DNA of 64,000 bases from Chionoecetes opilio (taxonomy: Eukaryota > Arthropoda > Malacostraca > Decapoda > Majidae): assembly GCA_016584305.1 (NCBI GenBank), contig JACEEZ010001777.1:485354-549353 (forward strand). Direction: 5' to 3'. Of this stretch, positions 36,391-48,075 are shown in pieces. Made by a program: the position numbers and the translations under genes. The notes beneath the pieces were generated by a model. It did no database searches, was not told where the DNA came from, and saw nothing but the letters and a program-made list of their open reading frames with translations. Numbering within the stretch: the stretch's first letter is position 1; every line of letters begins with the position of its first letter.

Positions 36391-37449
36391 GTATATATAT
36401 ATTATATATATATATATACCGTTTTTGCCGGCACATAAGACGCACCTCCGCATAAGATGCACCCCTATTTTACAAAGGGTTTTGAGATTTTTTTTTTTTT
36501 TTTTTGAGGAAAAAAAACAAAATCTCGTAAAATTATCATGTTTTTAAAAAAAAAAAGGTTTTTGAAGGGAAAAGGCAAATGATTACGAGCATGTACCTAA
36601 ATACAATATTCACAGTGCAATGAATGTGAGGTGAAAAATGATATAGTTAAAATGTAAAGAGAAGACAGGGTAACCAAATCGGTCATAATCATAATATTTG
36701 CAGGATGCTCCCACGAATTGATATCTAATATTTTGCTACCTATGCCTATAGCTTAGATTTAATGTTGTAGGTATGCCTTGCTGTTTTTTCTCATTTTGTT
36801 TAAACTTTGTGGAAAAATATGCAGTATAGATTTGGTATTATTTGGTAGTAGGCTTTCAAAAGTCCTAGGATTCTTACCGACACCATCGTGTAGCTTTCTT
36901 ATTATGAGTATTTTGAACCCATTTCCCATGGCCCCAATTGAAAAATAATGGCTTTAAAACACCTAGTCCCGAAAATCTACCGTTACTTCAGCCAGAAAGT
37001 TAAATTAGGTTAAATCAGATTAGTTAGGTTAGAGGTGAGGTTTGGTTAAGTAACAGATGATTAGAGAAATAACGAAAATTACCAATAATTAGGCAGTGTG
37101 AAGCGTAGCAATGTTTGCGGGGCGGACCTGGCGGGGCAGGTTCCCTCCCCCACATACAACATGTAAACAAACATTGATTTCCGACAAAAACGAGAGCCAG
37201 ATTAATTAAAAACACATCAAAACTATTCAGGAGGACTTAAGTTTCGGCCTCGAAATCGGTGGTTGTCCAATAACAAAAATTCACAAAGATATTTAGATAA
37301 CACTAAGGTAACCATCTCTACCTTGTTGTTATTGTTGTAATTGTTGATGGGCACCATTTTCGGGATCAACGATATTTGCACTGGTTTACACATATGAATC
37401 TATCACAGTCGCGAGGGTTGATTAGTCTTCTTCAGGAAGGTACAGGTGA

Positions 37450-37891
37450 AGGCTGATTCACACTCTGAAATCACGGCAAGCGTTCCGTCAGCCGTGCCTT
37501 GTATTCACACTATCGTCACGGTTCCGTCATTTACGGCAGTTCCTGCTTACCCTCTAAGCAGACATGGTGCCTCAGAGGCTATGCTTGAAGAAATTTGCAT
37601 TAATAGCACTTCTGTCAGATGAAGAAGAGGAGTTGAACTCTAAAAGACATTGTTTTGGGTACATAAAGCCTTGAGAAAATGACAATTATCAGCACGGCAC
37701 AGTCTCATTACGTTAAAATATTCTTCCCCAGAAACCGTTACGTGACAGGACGTTGATGTATTAGAGCCGTGACGGCGGCGCACCATTTAGTGTAACACGT
37801 CTTTTTGTTTGAATGTAAGAAATTCTAACGGATGTGATGAGACGGTGTCCTGTCACCAATTTTACCATGATGGTATGGTGTGATTCGGCCT
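37450..37891. mobile_element. Harbinger-like MITE with TGA target duplication
   Basis: AGGCTGATTCACAC at the left and GTGTGATTCGGCCT at the right are inverted repeats, bordered on both sides by TGA (37447-37449 and 37892-37894). A 3-bp duplication is the Harbinger hallmark. The uninterrupted LINE at 56531 reads CGCCTCACCTGTGCC, with a single TCA, confirming the target. The interior encodes nothing complete, although CLKKFALIALLSDEEEEL is open near 37583-37640. Confidence 0.75.
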
Positions 37892-38559
37892 TGAGGCGGA
37901 CGGTGTGGCGCCGTGAGGGGTCATGGTCTTGGTGTACCGTGTGGAAGACTTTTGTCCCGTCTACAGGTACCATTGCAGCCTTTTTACTAGCACTCTTTCA
38001 TACAGTTTCCTTATCCGTAGAGGTACAGGGGTGAGGATTGAGGTGTCGAGGTGGTACAAAGCCCTATGCTGTCTCCAGTGTCTCCTATCCCACCTTGCTT
38101 ACCACTGTAGCGGCGCTAGCACACACACGCACATACACACCTGCATCGGCTTAGGCCACCCCCCTGTCTGGGACCAGGATTAGAGGCCGGAGGGTGACCT
38201 GACGCTGACCTAACTTGTCCTCGCCGACACAACTGCAACACCAGCAGTTAATTCAAGCAGCCAAAGGACACACAGAGACACCCCACGCGCGCAACCCCTT
38301 GTCCCCACGTTGTACAATGACTCGCTGTTTAAATAAACTACAAAGCCACGACGCCCTTTTCTCCATCCCTTTTGTGTTATAGACAGGACTCCCCAAGATA
38401 CTACACCTCCCTCTCACCACTCACACTCCTTCAAATAAAACTCTAACACGCTCCTTTGTTTCCCCTATTCCATTTTTCAACAATAATCAAAAACTCATTC
38501 CAGCGAAAATTCCAACACTATTTTCTGCCTCCCTTCTATCATCTCATTTCAACTGTTGT

Positions 38560-38800
38560 GTCAACTTGTGTGGCCTGAAGCGAATGTGGGTTAAGGCGAC
38601 ATCTAATATGCGGGATGTTTGTCTTTTCCATGGGTGCGGGGAGGGGAAGGAGTCTAGCGTTAATGACCCATGGTGGTGCGCGGAGGGCGTCGCCGAGACG
38701 TTTATCAGACGTTTTTCAAGGAGAGCAGCAGAGGGGGGGGATGATGTTTACATCTGACACGCCATCTTGGCAGCAACAAAACGCTATCTTGTTGCCCCAG
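38560..38800 (-). pseudogene. LINE RNase H-region passenger
   Basis: The reverse strand matches the 55878-56582 fragment: the GNEVADSAARMA-coding stretch (around 38765), then the region coding SMGQYRSDSSPQPW (around 38640). Frameshifts and stops are present. The related element at 45337-47959 keeps the same region as HYRSDSSPHPWKKQTS on the minus strand near 47560. Confidence 0.7.
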
Positions 38801-39059
38801 CTCTTTATTTTCTCTTAAAACTCCAACCTTTTTTTACTATTATGCATTAAATGTTGATAACACAGCTACAGATTGTGCTCAGTGAACTACTGCCCCAACA
38901 CAGATAACTCCAGACCCCTTTAGTAATATCCACCGGCTGTTTCTGCATTCTCTGCCCGACCTTTCATGCGCTAATATGGCCGCATTAGATGGGACAGGGT
39001 GAACTTTGCATTCCTTTTTAAGGGAAAAAAGTGCATCTTATGCGCCGGCAAATACGGTA

Positions 39060-39190
39060 ATTATATTATATATATTTAATATATTTTTATATATATATAT
39101 ATATATAATATATATATATTATATATTATATATATAAATTATATAAATATATATATATTTATAATAATTATATATATATATATATATATA
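39060..39190. repeat. (TA)n microsatellite, imperfect
   Basis: TA-rich sequence between two TIR elements, with TTTAAT-type interruptions. Confidence 0.9.
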
Positions 39191-41012
39191 CGGGAAAAAA
39201 CCTTTTATCCGGGATACCCAAAACCGGAAAAACCCCAATAACCGGAATTTGTGGCAGGTAAGTAAAATATTAAAAAAAAAAAAGAAACGAAATTTTTTAA
39301 CTTTTAATTTTGCCGCCGTAACTGAGCGCCCCCTATCGCCACCTTTTTTATTCCCCGCCATAAGCGCCATGCGCTGATAATTAGTTTTACAGTCCGTGGG
39401 CAAGGGTCAGTGCTACCCGACGCCCGGGAGTTATTTTTTTATCCACATACCCCCCAAACACACCCCACAATACCACCCCACACCCACCCACACATACCAC
39501 CCGTGTTGTGTGTGTTTTGTGGGTTTGTGTTGTGTGGTGTGTTGGGGGGTAGTTGGGTGTGTGTGTTGGGTTTTTTGTGGTGTTTTGGTGTTGGGGGTAT
39601 GTTTTGTGTGTGTGGTTGGGGGTATGTTGTGTGTGTTGTTGGGTGGTAGTGTGGTGTGTGTGTTGGGTGGTATGTGTGTGTGGGGGTTTTTTGGGGTGGT
39701 TGTGGGGTTGGGTGTGTTGGGTGGATGGTGGGTGTGGGTTGGGTGGTATTTTTTTTTTGGGTTTGGGTGGGTTTAATGGCTAACTTTTTATAGGTTCATT
39801 GCCATTTTTGCGTTTGGCGCCAGGCTGTTGCCCCGCGGCGGAGCCAGTTAATTTTTTTCTGGTGGGGGGAAAGGGTTTCCAGTCTGGGGGAGGGGTTTTA
39901 GGCTCATATTTTCCTCCCCACGAGTAGGGGGTGCGCTAGCGGGACACCCAAAGAAAATTTGCATTGGTGGCTATAGGAAATTTAGGCATGCATAAAAGAA
40001 ACCGGGATAAAAATAGTTTAGATGAGGCCGAAGTGGAAAGCGCCACCAGCCCCCCTCTTTAAGGATCCGGTCGGCCCGGGCTCCTTGTTTCAGGGCACGG
40101 CCACGACTACACCCCCAGCCGAGGAGTTTTCTGGGCCCTCGCCACCCCCTTCCCCGTTCCCCGGTCTGAGCTTTTTCCTGCTACAGCGCAGGGGAAGTCA
40201 TACCGCAGGGAGAAGGAGGGTTTGGGAGAGGGAGACCAAACTGGAGCAAGGAGCGAGTCGCTAGACCGGAAATGACCACGTGTGTGCGCGACGAGGGCCC
40301 AGGCTCGAGGCACAGGTTCTTATAATCATAATCCCTAACCCTTATATCTTTCCCCAGCCGTAAACCGAAGCGGTAGGCTATTGGGATATGTAGGGAAGAT
40401 ATTTTGGGGTGATTGAGTGATAAATCTTGGTTGGGGGGGGCTATTTTTGTTATGTGTGATTTGTAAAAAACAGATAAGGTGTTACCCAAATGTTATGTTT
40501 ACCCCGTTTTAGTCCTGGGGCTGTAGCTTAAGTGATCAAACAAAAAACCCGAAGGTGATTTAATTTTTGAGGAGTGGAAGTTAAGTACTTTAAAACCCCC
40601 AGTAAAAATCAAAAATTTCAAGGTTTTTTATGGTGGGTGTGTGGTTGGGTGGGAGTTGTGTTTTGTGTTGGGTGGTATGTGTGGGTGTGTGTGTTGGGTG
40701 GTATGGTGTGTGTGTGTTGGGTGGTATGTGTGGGTGTGTGTGTTGGGTGGTATGTGTGGGTGTGTGTGTTGGGTGGTATGTGTGTGGTGTGTGTTGGGTG
40801 GTATGTGTGGGTGTGTGTGTTGGGTGGTATGTGTGTGTGTGGTGTGTTGGGTGGTATGGTGGGTGTGTGTCATACAATACAAACAATCATTACAATATTA
40901 TGTTTATTTTTAGTAAATGCATCTTTCGTATGTATACTTACCATTAACCGGACTTTTCCATTAACCGGCTACCCGGAAGTCCGGATATATCCGGATAAAA
41001 GGTATTTTCCTG
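39191..41012. mobile_element. TIR element, CAGGAAAATACCTTTTATCC family, long copy
   Basis: The left end CGGGAAAAAACCTTTTATCC and right end GGATAAAAGGTATTTTCCTG are inverted repeats flanked by TA, matching the clean 0.69-kb copy at 42649-43339. GT/GGGTGGTATG minisatellite blocks lie at 39480-39775 and 40625-40870. Between them is a roughly 0.85-kb segment absent from the short copy. Uneven G and T runs suggest sequence error. Confidence 0.75.
40640..40870 (+). repeat. GGGTGGTATGTGTGGGTGTG minisatellite
   Basis: About nine copies of a 24-26 bp unit built on TTGGGTGGTATGTGTGGGTG with no C on this strand. Related blocks lie at 39510-39770 and, on the other strand, at 42790-43085. Confidence 0.9.
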
Positions 41013-41091
41013 TATATATGATATATATATATATTATATATCTATATATATATATATATTATAATAAATATCTATTATATATATATATATT

Positions 41092-41122
<31 letters not shown>

Positions 41123-41125
<3 letters not shown>

Positions 41126-41235
41126 TGGTACCTTGATTTACAATTGCCCCAACTTACGAGTTTTCGATGAGTTACGAGCAGTCGCTCGATCGATTTTTTG
41201 CTTTGAGTTGCGAGCCAAATCTGAGTTACGATTTT

Positions 41236-41273
<38 letters not shown>

Positions 41274-41275
41274 TA

Positions 41276-41318
<43 letters not shown>

Positions 41319-41981
41319 ATATATAATAATATATTAATATATATAATATATATATATATTATATATACGAGAGCTTCAGATACGCCGCCGCTAGTTGGCG
41401 CAGCGAATGCCATAACATCCGCCCAGAATCCCCGTCTCACTCGTTCACTTCACGTGGTCACCTCACCGTGGAAGCATCTCTGTTTTGTTGTGCTCACACA
41501 GGCGAATGCAAATGGCAGAGGGTGAGTGCAGTACGTTTTGCGGCAGTTCCACCCACAGCTGTTTCCAACAGCTGATACACAGAGTATAAACTCTGGCAAT
41601 GCAAAGGGCGGAGGGGTGAGTGCAGTTTCGTTTAGCAGCCAGTTCCACCCACAGTTGTTTCCAACAGCTGATACACAGAGTATAAACACTGGCGAATGCA
41701 AATGGGAGAGGGTGAGTGCAGTACGTTAGCGGCCAGTTCAAACCCCCAGCTGTTTTAACAGCTGATACACAGAGTTGTAAACACTGGCGAATGCAAATGG
41801 TGGAGGGTGAGTGCAGTCCAGTCATATAGGTACAGTAAAAAAATTGGGGTGGTTTTTGGGGCTGGAACGGATTAATGGTATTTCAAATAATTTCAATGGG
41901 GAAAATTGATTTGATATACGAGCAAAATTTAGTTACGAGCTCGATTAATGAACGAATTAAATCGTAAGCAAGGTACCACTG
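41123..41981. mobile_element. TIR element, CASTGGTACCTTG family
   Basis: The left end CACTGGTACCTTGATTTAC and right end GTAAGCAAGGTACCACTG are inverted repeats between TA flanks, with repeated TTACGAG motifs inside both ends. A (TA)n block splits it at 41235-41366. Four units of about 90-110 bp (CCACCCACAGCTGTTTCCAA, CAGCTGATACACAGAGT) occupy 41525-41815. No protein recognised. Confidence 0.8.
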
Positions 41982-41989
41982 CATATATA

Positions 41990-42042
<53 letters not shown>

Positions 42043-42186
42043 ATATATTATATATATATATATATATATATTTTATATATATATATGTATATATATATAT
42101 AAATATATTTTATATATATATGTTATATATATATATAATATTATATAAATATATATATATATTATATATTAATATATATATATATA
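41982..42186. repeat. (TA)n microsatellite, imperfect
   Basis: A TA repeat with TTTTATATATT interruptions between two TIR elements. Confidence 0.9.
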
Positions 42187-44413
42187 CTATTTGCCCGGGG
42201 CATAAGACGCAGTTTTTTCCTAAGAAAGGGAATGCAAAATTCACCCTGCGTCTAATGCGGCCATTTTACTAATGAGAGGTCGGGCAGAGAAGGCATAATG
42301 GCCAGTGGTGTATTACTAAGGGGGTCTCAAGTGATCTGTGTTGAGCAGTAGACCACTGAACACAAATTGTAAAATGTGTTACTAATAATATCAACAGTAA
42401 TGCATAACACCAAGAAAAAGTTAGAGTTTAAGAGAAAACAAGAGGTGGGGCAACAAGGTGGCTGTTTCTGCTGCCAAGATGGCCGTCATATGTAAACATC
42501 ACCCCCCTCCCGCAGTCCTGCTGCCGCTCTCCACTGTAAATGGATGGGAGAAAGGGTAGGCCTTTATACCACCTCGATCCCTCAATCCTCACCCCTGTAT
42601 CTCTATGGATAAAGAAATTGTATACTATAACTGGAAAGAGTGCTAGTACAGGAAAATACCTTTTATCCGGATATATCCGGACTTCCGGGTAGCCGGTTAA
42701 TGGAAAAGTCCGGTTAATGGGTAAGTATACTTACGAAAGATGCATTTACTAAAAATAAACATAATATTGTATGATTGTTTGTATTGTATGACACACACCC
42801 ACACATACCACCCAACACACACACACACACATACCACCCAACACACACACCCACACATACCACCCAACACACACACACACATACCCACACATACCACCCA
42901 ACACACACACCCAACACACACACCCACACATACCACCCAACACACACACACACACATACCACCCAACACACACACCCACACATACCACCCAACACACACA
43001 CACACACACCCACATACACGGGTGGTATGTGTGGGTGGGTGTGTTGGGTGGGATGTGTGGGTGTGTGTGTGTGTTGGGTGGTATGTGGGATGACTCAAAA
43101 TACCACTCCGGTCGTCGGGTAGCACTGACCTTGCCCACGGACTGATAAACACTGAATTATCATAGCGCATGGCACATTATGGCGGGAATAAACAGGTGGC
43201 GCTCACGTCTACGGCGGCAAAATTAAAAGTTAAATATTTCGTTAATTTTTTATTTTTTAATACTATTTACTTACCTGCCACAATTCCGGTTATTGGGTTA
43301 TTCCGGTTGTTGGGTATCCGGATAAAAGGTATTTTCCTGTAAAAAGGCTGCAACGGTACCTGTAGACAGGACAGAAGCCTTCCACACACAGGACAGAAGC
43401 CTTCCACACATCACACCAAGACCAAGACCCATCACGCGCCACAACTTTATCCGCCTCAAGGCCGAATCACACCATACCATCTTGCCTTGACCTGTACCTT
43501 CCTGAGGAAGACTAATCAACCCTCGCGACTGGGATAGATCCACAGGTGTAAACAATAGCGAATATCTTCGATCCCAACATCGGTGCCCTTCAACAATAAC
43601 AAAAAGGTTGAGATACAGGAATACATGGGTAGTTTACAGGAACTACCTCGTGTAGGTCTCACGGCCTCTTGTAGCTTCCTTATTTTCTTATGTTCTTATG
43701 TAATGTTTACCTTACAGTGTTTGTCAAACATTGCTAAGCTTCACACTGCCATAGTATTGGTAATTTTAATTTTATCTCTATATCTTCTTACTAAACCAAA
43801 CCCACCTCTAACCTTACCTAATCTGATTTAACCTAACTTAGCTTTCTGGCTGAAATAACAGTAGATTTTTGGTAGTACATGTAATGCCATTAGTATTCGA
43901 TTGCGCCATGAGAAATGGGGCTCAAAATACACAGAATGAAGAAAGATACACGATAATGGAGGAAAGAGCCTAGGACTTTAGAAAGCCCACTATCGAAATA
44001 ATACCATTATATTTACTGCAAATTTTCCAGTCTAAACACATAGCAGAAAAGCAACAAAGGTATACTTACAACATTAAATCTAAGCTAAATGTCATATTTA
44101 GATAATATTAGAATATCAATTCGTGGAGCATCCTGCAATAAATGACCGAGTTTGGTTACCCTACATATTCTCTTTACATTTTAACTAGTATAATTTTTTC
44201 ATTCACATTCACTGTACTGTGAATATTGTATTTGGGTACATGCTCAAAATAATTTGTTTTCCCCTACAAAACCCTTTTTTTAATAACTTAATAAATTTAT
44301 GAAAAGTAAATATGTCCTCAGAACACTAATAATTATTTTTTTCTCTCAAAATATTTATGTAAAATTCGGGTGCATCTTATGCGGAGGTGCGTCTTATGCG
44401 CCGGCAAATACGG
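42187..44413 (+). mobile_element. CCGTATTTGCCGG-family TIR element with a nested element
   Basis: The left end CTATTTGCCCGGGGCATAAG (slightly degraded) and right end TTATGCGCCGGCAAATACGG are TA-flanked. At 42408 the sequence AATGCATAACACCAAGAAAAA runs straight through the place where the 9833-19718 copy carries the satellite array. It also hosts the complete TIR element at 42649-43339 and a LINE remnant with the Harbinger MITE reduced to about 29 bp (43459-43487). Confidence 0.85.
42649..43339. mobile_element. TIR element, CAGGAAAATACCTTTTATCC family, short copy
   Basis: The ends CAGGAAAATACCTTTTATCC and GGATAAAAGGTATTTTCCTG are perfect inverted repeats with TA on both sides. The paralogous empty site is at about 18570 (GAGTGCTAGTTAAAGGTTGC), against GAGTGCTAGTA before and TAAAAAGGCTGC after the insert. 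The interior is mostly a C-rich minisatellite (CCCACACATACCACCCAACA units, 42790-43020) with an inverted GT-rich block to 43085. Confidence 0.9.
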
Positions 44414-44436
44414 TATATATATATATATACTATATA

Positions 44437-45110
44437 CAGGTTGACCATCACTAATCCGGCAATATATATTCCGGTTCCATCAGTTTTCCGGCATGAATTT
44501 CGGAGCGCAGTTTCAAATTTCTCGGGTTGGCGCGCCACTGTTTTCGGGAGGCGCCGTTTATGTTTTGATTCTTCTTCTTCTTGTGACCTTTTCTGCTTTG
44601 CAGGTCGTCTGTCAAGCTCGAGCTCGAGCGCTGTACCCAAAATCAGCTGTATGCTCACGCTTCCGACAGCAAACAAGCATTCCTTCTCATTTATTTGCCG
44701 TAATTGTTAAAATCTGCTGCTGTATAGCCCCATCATGGATTCGGCGAATAAAAGAAGTGGCGTAAAATGCAAACATCGCTCGTTGTCGATTGCAGAGAAA
44801 GTTGAACTGTTTAAAAAGACTTGATAGTGGTGTGTCTGTGCGAAGTGTTTGTGAAATGTACAGCATTGGGTCTTCAACAGTCTATGATATAAAAAAACAT
44901 AAAGAAAAAGTGCTAAAGTTCTTTACTGACAGTGGATCAAAAAAGCAGATGTTTGTAAGGAAGTCAATGACAGAGGGTAAAAGTTCTGATCTGGACCAAG
45001 TGCTGATAACATGGTTTAATCTTCATGTAAGTGCAGGGACTAAACATCAATAATCCGGAAATTTCGAAAATCCGGCAGTCCTAAGGTCCCGTGGTTGCCG
45101 GATTAGTGAT
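44437..45110 (+). mobile_element. Short jerky/Tigger-type element carrying a DNA-binding-domain ORF
   Basis: The left end CAGGTTGACCATCACTAATC and right end GGTTGCCGGATTAGTGATG form inverted repeats. The last ten or so bases of the right end are lost into (TA)n. At 674 bp it holds the first part of a CENP-B-like transposase and nothing of the catalytic part. ATCCGG motifs recur inside both ends. Confidence 0.8.
44735..45051 (+). pseudogene. CENP-B/jerky-type HTH N-terminus, one frameshift
   Basis: ATG at 44735 reads MDSANKRSGVKCKHRSLSIA then EKVELFKK. A one-base shift leads to KRLDSGVSVRSVCEMYSI, then GSSTVYDIKKHKEKVLKF and SDLDQVLITWFNLH. This is the CENP-B N-terminal helix-turn-helix plus the start of the second HTH. 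The frame stops at 45049-45051, only about 60 bp before the element end, so no DDE region was ever in this copy. It is a truncated transposase gene. A DNA-binding-only product would be possible if the frameshift is a sequencing error. Confidence 0.75.
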
Positions 45111-45135
45111 GTATATGTATATATATATATATATA

Positions 45136-45222
<87 letters not shown>

Positions 45223-45301
45223 ATATATATATAATTATTATATATATACGTATAATATATATATATATTAATATATATATATATTTATATATATATATTA
45301 T

Positions 45302-45336
<35 letters not shown>
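45111..45336. repeat. (TA)n microsatellite, imperfect
   Basis: TA repeats with CTA, ATTATT and CGT interruptions between two TIR elements. Confidence 0.95.
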
Positions 45337-46384
45337 CCGTATTTGCCGGCGCATAAGACGCACCTCCGCATAAGACGCCCCCCTATTTTACAAAGAGGTT
45401 TTGAGAAGAAAAAAAAATATTGCAGTTTTTGATGGAATTTTTTTTTTTTCGTAAAATTATTAAGTTAATAAAAAAAATAAAGATTTGTAGGGGAAAGCAA
45501 ATGATTATAATTATGAGCATGTACCTAAATACAATATTCACTGTGCAGTGAATGTGAATGAAAAATTATACTAGTTAAAATGTAAAGAGAATGACAGTGT
45601 AACCAAAATCGGTCATAAATCATAATATATTGCAGATGCCCCCACGAATTGCTATTCTAATATTTTGCGACCTATGACATATAGCTTAGATTTAATGTTG
45701 TAGGTATGCCTTTGTTGCTTTTCTGCTGTGTTTAGACTTTGTGGAAAATTTGCAGTATAGATATTGGTATTATTTTGGTAGTAGGCTTTCAAAAGTCCTA
45801 GGACTTTTACCGACACCATCGTGTAGCTTTCTTCATTATGAGTATTTTGAACCCCATTTCCCATGGCGCAATTGAATAATAATGGCATTACACGTAGTAC
45901 CGAAAATCTACCATTACTTCAGCCAGAAAGTTAACTTAGGTTAAATCAGATTAGGTTAGGTTAGAGGTGAGGGTTGGTTTAGTAACAGATGATATAGAGA
46001 AATAACGAAAACTACCAATAATTTGGCAGTGTGAAGCGTAGCAATGTTTGCAGGGCCGACCTGGAGGGGCAGGTTGCCTCCCCAACATACACACATGCAA
46101 ACAAAAATTGATTTCCGACAAAATTGAGAGCCAGATTAATTCAAGACACATCAAAACTATTCAGGAGGACTTAAGTTTCGGCCTCGAAATCGGTGGTTGT
46201 CCAATAACAAAAATTCACAAAGATATTTTGATAACACTGGTAACCTCTGTACCTTGTTGTTATTGTTGTAATTGTTGAAGGGCACCGTTGTCGGGATCGA
46301 CGATATTTGCACTAGTTTACACCTATGAATCTATCTATCACAGTCGCGAGGGTTGATTAGTCTTCTTCAGGAAGGTACAGGTGA

Positions 46385-46828
46385 AGGCTGATTCACACTC
46401 TGAAATCACGGCAGCGTTCCGTCAGCCGTGCCTTGTATTCACACTATTCATCATGGTTCTGTCATTTTCGGCAGTTCCTGCTCACCCTCTAAGCAGACAT
46501 GGTGCCTCAGAGGCTATGCTTGAAGAAATTTGCATTAATAGCACTTCTGTCGGATGAAGAAGAGGAGTTGAACTCTAAGACATTGTTTTGGGTACATAAA
46601 GCCTTGAGAAAACGACAATTATTAGCACGGCACAGTCTCATTACGTTAAAATATTCTTCCCCAGAAACCGTTACGTGACAGGACAGTGATGTATTGGAGC
46701 CGTACGTGACGGCGGCACACCGTTTAGTGTAACACGTCAATTTGTTTGAATGTAAGAAATTCTAACGGATGTGATGAGACAGTGTCCTGTCACCAATTTC
46801 ACCATGATGGTATGGTGTGATTCGGCCT
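46385..46828. mobile_element. Harbinger-like MITE, second copy
   Basis: Same ends (AGGCTGATTCACAC, GTGTGATTCGGCCT) and the same TGA duplication as at 37450-37891, at the same place in the LINE remnant. It was copied with its host element and is not an independent insertion. Confidence 0.75.
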
Positions 46829-47391
46829 TGAGGCGGACGGTGTGGCGCCGTGATGGGTCTTGGTCTTGGTGTACCGTGTGGAAGACTTTTGTCCCGTCTA
46901 CAGGTACCATTGCAGCCTTTTTACTAGCACTCTTTCATACAGTTTCCTTATCCGTAGAGGTACAGGTTTGAGGATTGAGGGGTCGAGGTGGTACAAACGC
47001 CTATGCTGTCTCCTATCTCATCTTGCTTACCACTGTAGCGGCGCTAACACACACACGCACATACACACCTGCATCGGCTTAGGCCACCCCCCTGTCTGGG
47101 ACCAGAATTAGAGGCCCGAGGGTGACCTGACGCTGACCTGACTTGTCCTCGCCGACACAACTGCAACACCAGCCAGGTCATTCAGTCAGCTACAGGACAC
47201 ACAGAGACCACACACGCTGCGCACCTCTTGTCCCACGTTGTACAATGACTCGCTGTCAAATAAACTACAAAGCCAGGGCGCCCTTTCTCCATCCTTGTGT
47301 ATGGACAGACTCCCCAAGATACTACACTCCCTCTCACCGCTCACACTCCTTCAAATGAAACTTTAACACGCTCTTTGTTTCACTATTCCAT

Positions 47392-47705
47392 TTATCTACA
47401 ATACCCAGTCCCAGCAAAAATTCCATCACCATTTTCTGCCTTCTCCCTATCATCTCCTTCCAACTGTTGTGTCAACTTGTTTGGCCCGAGTCGAATGCGG
47501 GTTAAGGCGACTTCTAATATGCGGGATGTTTGTTTTTTCCATGGGTGCGGGGAGGAGTCTGAGCGGTAATGACCCCTGGTGGGTGCACGGAGGGCTGTGC
47601 CGAGACGTTTTATCAGATGTTTTACAATGGAGAGCAGCACCGGGAGGTGGATGTTTACATCTGACACGGCCATCTTGGCAGCAGCAATCGCTATCTTGTT
47701 GCCCC
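47392..47705 (-). pseudogene. LINE RNase H-region passenger, partly open
   Basis: The minus strand keeps KIAIAAAKMAVSDVNIHLPV, then KRLGTALRAPTRGHYRSDSS and PHPWKKQTSRILEVALTRI. These match GNEVADSAARMALTDVNM and SDSSPQPWIRKKSRVLDVTL in the 55878-56582 fragment. The frame ends where the Cys-rich segment would begin. Confidence 0.7.
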
Positions 47706-47957
47706 AGCTCATTTTTTCTCTTAAACTCCAACCTTTTCTTAGTATTATAAATTACTGTTGATAACAGTTACAAATTTGTGCTCAGTGGACCACTGCTCAG
47801 CAGAGGTCACTCCAGACCCCTTTAGTAATACACCACCGGCTGTTCTGCATTCTCTGCCCGACCTCCTCTCATGCGCTAATATGGCCGCATTAGACGCAGG
47901 GTGAACTTTGCATTCCTTTTTAAGGGAAAAAACTGCGTCTTATGCGCCGGCAAATAC

Positions 47958-47959
<2 letters not shown>

Positions 47960-48009
<50 letters not shown>

Positions 48010-48075
48010 ATAGTATATATATAATATATATATATTATATATATATATATATATAAGTATATATATATATATATA
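47960..48075. repeat. (TA)n microsatellite
   Basis: A TA repeat between two TIR elements, with short slips and an AGTATA variant. Confidence 0.95.

Larger units (their letters stand above)
36419..39057 (-). mobile_element. CCGTATTTGCCGG-family TIR element, 2.6 kb copy
   Basis: The ends CCGTTTTTGCCGGCACATAAG and TTATGCGCCGGCAAATACGG, TA-flanked, define a copy collinear with 45337-47959 and opposite in orientation to 9833-19718 and 42187-44413. It carries an old LINE RNase H passenger on the minus strand (37330-38800), interrupted by a Harbinger-like MITE (37450-37891). No transposase for its own mobilisation is recognised. Confidence 0.85.
45337..47959 (-). mobile_element. CCGTATTTGCCGG-family TIR element, second 2.6-kb copy
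   Basis: The ends CCGTATTTGCCGGCGCATAAG and TTATGCGCCGGCAAATACGG are clean inverted repeats with TA flanks. Collinear with 36419-39057, including the LINE passenger (46260-47700) and the Harbinger-like MITE (46385-46828). Both copies therefore descend from one element that already held both insertions. Short AGGTTAGGTTAG runs lie at 45950-45965. Confidence 0.85.
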
